Shown one piece after another: positions 5,436 to 6,309 of a stretch of 6,309 nt of DNA (positions are counted from its first letter, which is position 1; each line of letters begins with the position of its first letter). The stretch comes from Actinomycetota bacterium (GTDB lineage: Bacteria > Actinomycetota > Thermoleophilia > Gaiellales > Gaiellaceae). The stretch covers positions 1 to 6,309 of the forward strand of contig JACCRW010000407.1 in the NCBI GenBank assembly GCA_013813345.1, read 5' to 3'. Position numbers and translations under genes: made by a program. A model generated the notes under the pieces. It did not search any database, had not been told where the DNA came from, and worked only from the letters and a program-made list of their open reading frames with translations.

Positions 5436-6179
5436 TCAGCGGAGATCGCGGGGGCCGGGGGCCTCCTGCCGGATTTGTGCCTCCAGTGGTTCCAGACCCC
5501 GCACGACGATTCGTGCGACCGCGAAGATCGACGCGTGTACCGACGGAAGCTCCTGGATCTGATATGTCCTGCAGAACTCGTCAATCTTCTCCTCATGTGC
5601 GTTCTTCGGCATCCCGTGGTGCACCCCGCCGGCAACGTGGCAGAGGAAGCGGACGGCATCCTTTACCGTGACTACCACTGTCTCGTACCTCACGAGAGTC
5701 TGACGGAGAAGCACCTGGTACCCGATCGTTGTTCAACGGCCAGGCGGCGACGACCTTGCTCATATCTCCGCTTTACCTCCTCGGGCCCAAGAGCGCGGTT
5801 CCACACTTGAACGCCACCCACCTGCATTCCGAGTTCCGCATCGCCGAGCGTCTCGGCGGACGTTAACGCGTCCGGATCCAAGAGATTCGTTCGCGAACCA
5901 CACTTGGCTGTCTGCATCGGGGCTACTGGGTCGGATCTTGAACCGTGTCTTGATCCTTCGGTACGGAACGCTCGCCTGAACGAGCAGAGGCCGCTCATCG
6001 AGCAGCAACAGACGGAGCGCAGCCGCGATCTTGAGAGCATGGTACTCGCGTCTCCGATGATCGGTCTCACCGGCGGCTTGTTGTACCCGCTCGCGTAGCT
6101 CCGCCAATGTCTCTAGTAATAGCTCGCCTGTGCTTAGCCTTCCCACCCCCTCAGCAGGATAGGCGCCGAGCCACCCCAT
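5436..6179 (-). pseudogene. Frameshifted conserved hypothetical gene (three coding segments)
   Basis: One minus-strand gene seems to be read in pieces. Segment 1 (from the ATG at 6179 to about 5890) encodes MGWLGAYPAEGVGRLSTGEL, an amphipathic helix and IAAALRLLLLDERPLLVQAS. Segment 2 (about 5890 to 5740), in the next frame, encodes LLDPDALTSAETLGDAELG and VQVWNRALGPEEVKRRYEQ. Segment 3 (about 5714 to 5436) returns to the first frame with YETVVVTVKDAVRFLCHVAG, then GVHHGMPKNAHEEKIDEF. The order resembles a family of uncharacterised actinobacterial proteins I know only from memory by a HVAGGVHxG motif; no function is known to me. The frame order (shift by one, then back) fits one insertion and one deletion, by mutation or by sequencing error. 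The start lies 16 bp past the tRNA-Val 3' end without a ribosome binding site. Confidence 0.6.
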
Positions 6180-6194
6180 CAGCGGCGATTCGAA

Positions 6195-6220
6195 GTGGGC
6201 GCACCTGGGATTGAACCAGG
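6195..6220 (+). repeat. Right copy of the direct repeat (tRNA-Val 3' end)
   Basis: This is the counterpart of 4929-4954 and forms the functional T-arm and acceptor 3' strand of tRNA-Val plus one base beyond it. If an integration happened here, this 3' end was supplied by the element and rebuilt the tRNA. That would fit its lack of an encoded CCA, whereas the displaced copy ends in CCA. Confidence 0.55.
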
Positions 6221-6267
6221 GACCTCTCGCGTGTGAAGCGAGCGCTCTCCCGCTGAGCTATGCGCCC
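6196..6267 (-). tRNA. tRNA-Val (anticodon CAC)
   Basis: On the minus strand the cloverleaf is complete in 72 nt. The acceptor GGGCGCA pairs with TGCGCCC, with discriminator A at 6196. The D-arm is GCTC-AGCGGGA-GAGC. The anticodon stem is CTCGC/GCGAG with loop TTCACAC and anticodon CAC at 6233-6235. The variable loop is short (AGGTC), and the T-arm is CCTGG-TTCAATC-CCAGG. No CCA is encoded. It reads GUG valine codons. The T-loop TTCAATC is slightly unusual next to TTCGATC in the displaced copy. Its 3' end faces the less GC-rich segment, which makes it the likely integration target. Confidence 0.97.
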
Positions 6268-6278
6268 GGGATCGCACC

Positions 6279-6284
6279 AGAATA
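6279..6284 (-). promoter_or_regulatory. Possible -10 box of tRNA-Val
   Basis: On the minus strand TATTCT fits the -10 consensus and ends 11 nt before the mature tRNA 5' end. This is the same spacing as the candidate box before tRNA-Ser at the other end of the window. The -35 region near the window edge (GTAGCC at 6302-6307) is poor. Confidence 0.4.
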
Positions 6285-6309
6285 GCGGCCTCGCCACGAT
6301 CGGCTACCC

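Larger units (their letters stand above)
4929..6220. mobile_element. Candidate remnant of an element integrated at tRNA-Val
   Basis: The segment is bounded by the 26-bp direct repeat of the tRNA-Val 3' end, with a period of 1266 bp. The intact tRNA at the right points its 3' end into the segment, the geometry produced by tyrosine-recombinase integration into a tRNA gene. Inside are a DUF6011-like ORF, a gene type often seen on actinobacterial phages and plasmids, and a frameshifted gene. Base composition is visibly less GC-rich than the kinase or operon. No integrase, excisionase, relaxase or transposase is encoded, so it would be a deleted remnant or a passive passenger. The boundary is inferred from the repeat only. 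Confidence 0.4.

Noticed and set aside
5475..5810. 111-aa plus-strand ORF in the pseudogene region
   Set aside because: No recognisable domain; it lies opposite the minus-strand segments that show protein-like sequence such as HVAGGVHHG.
1..6309. CRISPR array, insertion sequence or toxin-antitoxin pair
   Set aside because: No regularly spaced repeats, no transposase motifs or terminal inverted repeats, and no small overlapping gene pair of that type are visible.

Overview
The window is very GC-rich, uses GTG/TTG starts, has tightly packed genes and little Shine-Dalgarno signal. It most resembles chromosomal DNA of a high-GC actinobacterium. A Thermoleophilia-type lineage (Solirubrobacterales/Gaiellales) would fit the gene content, but that placement is inference and not a demonstrated assignment.

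Layout. (1) 69-157 is tRNA-Ser(GGA) on the + strand, closed by a strong hairpin (160-194) that it shares with the convergent gene to its right. (2) 212-1133, minus strand: a ClpS-type N-degron adaptor followed at once by a membrane-anchored mono-heme cytochrome c. (3) A 38-bp divergent gap (1134-1171) carries mirrored TANNNT boxes, each 8 nt from a start codon. (4) 1172-3188, plus strand: a compact three-gene run of M29 metallo-aminopeptidase, hotdog acyl-CoA thioesterase and GFA/Mss4-like zinc protein, the last two overlapping by 4 bp. (5) 3268-4884: a soluble NarL-type histidine kinase with two tandem GAF domains and no adjacent response regulator, ended by a hairpin at 4905-4924. (6) 4929-6220: a visibly less GC-rich stretch of about 1.27 kb, bounded by a 26-bp imperfect direct repeat of the tRNA-Val 3' end (21/26 identical). 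It holds a DUF6011-like small zinc-knuckle ORF (+) and a broken gene (-) with two compensating frameshifts. (7) 6196-6267 is tRNA-Val(CAC) on the minus strand.

The first 4.9 kb looks like ordinary housekeeping or catabolic chromosome: protein turnover (ClpS, M29 peptidase), small-molecule and acyl-CoA clean-up (thioesterase, GFA protein), electron transfer (cytochrome c) and signalling (GAF kinase). No single pathway links them.

The most interesting part is the right end. The geometry (intact tRNA at one side, displaced tRNA 3' end in the same orientation at the other, accessory and decaying genes between) is what integration into the 3' end of a tRNA gene leaves behind. No integrase is present, so it would be a remnant or a passive insertion. 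I did not find a convincing undescribed defence or other complete novel system here.
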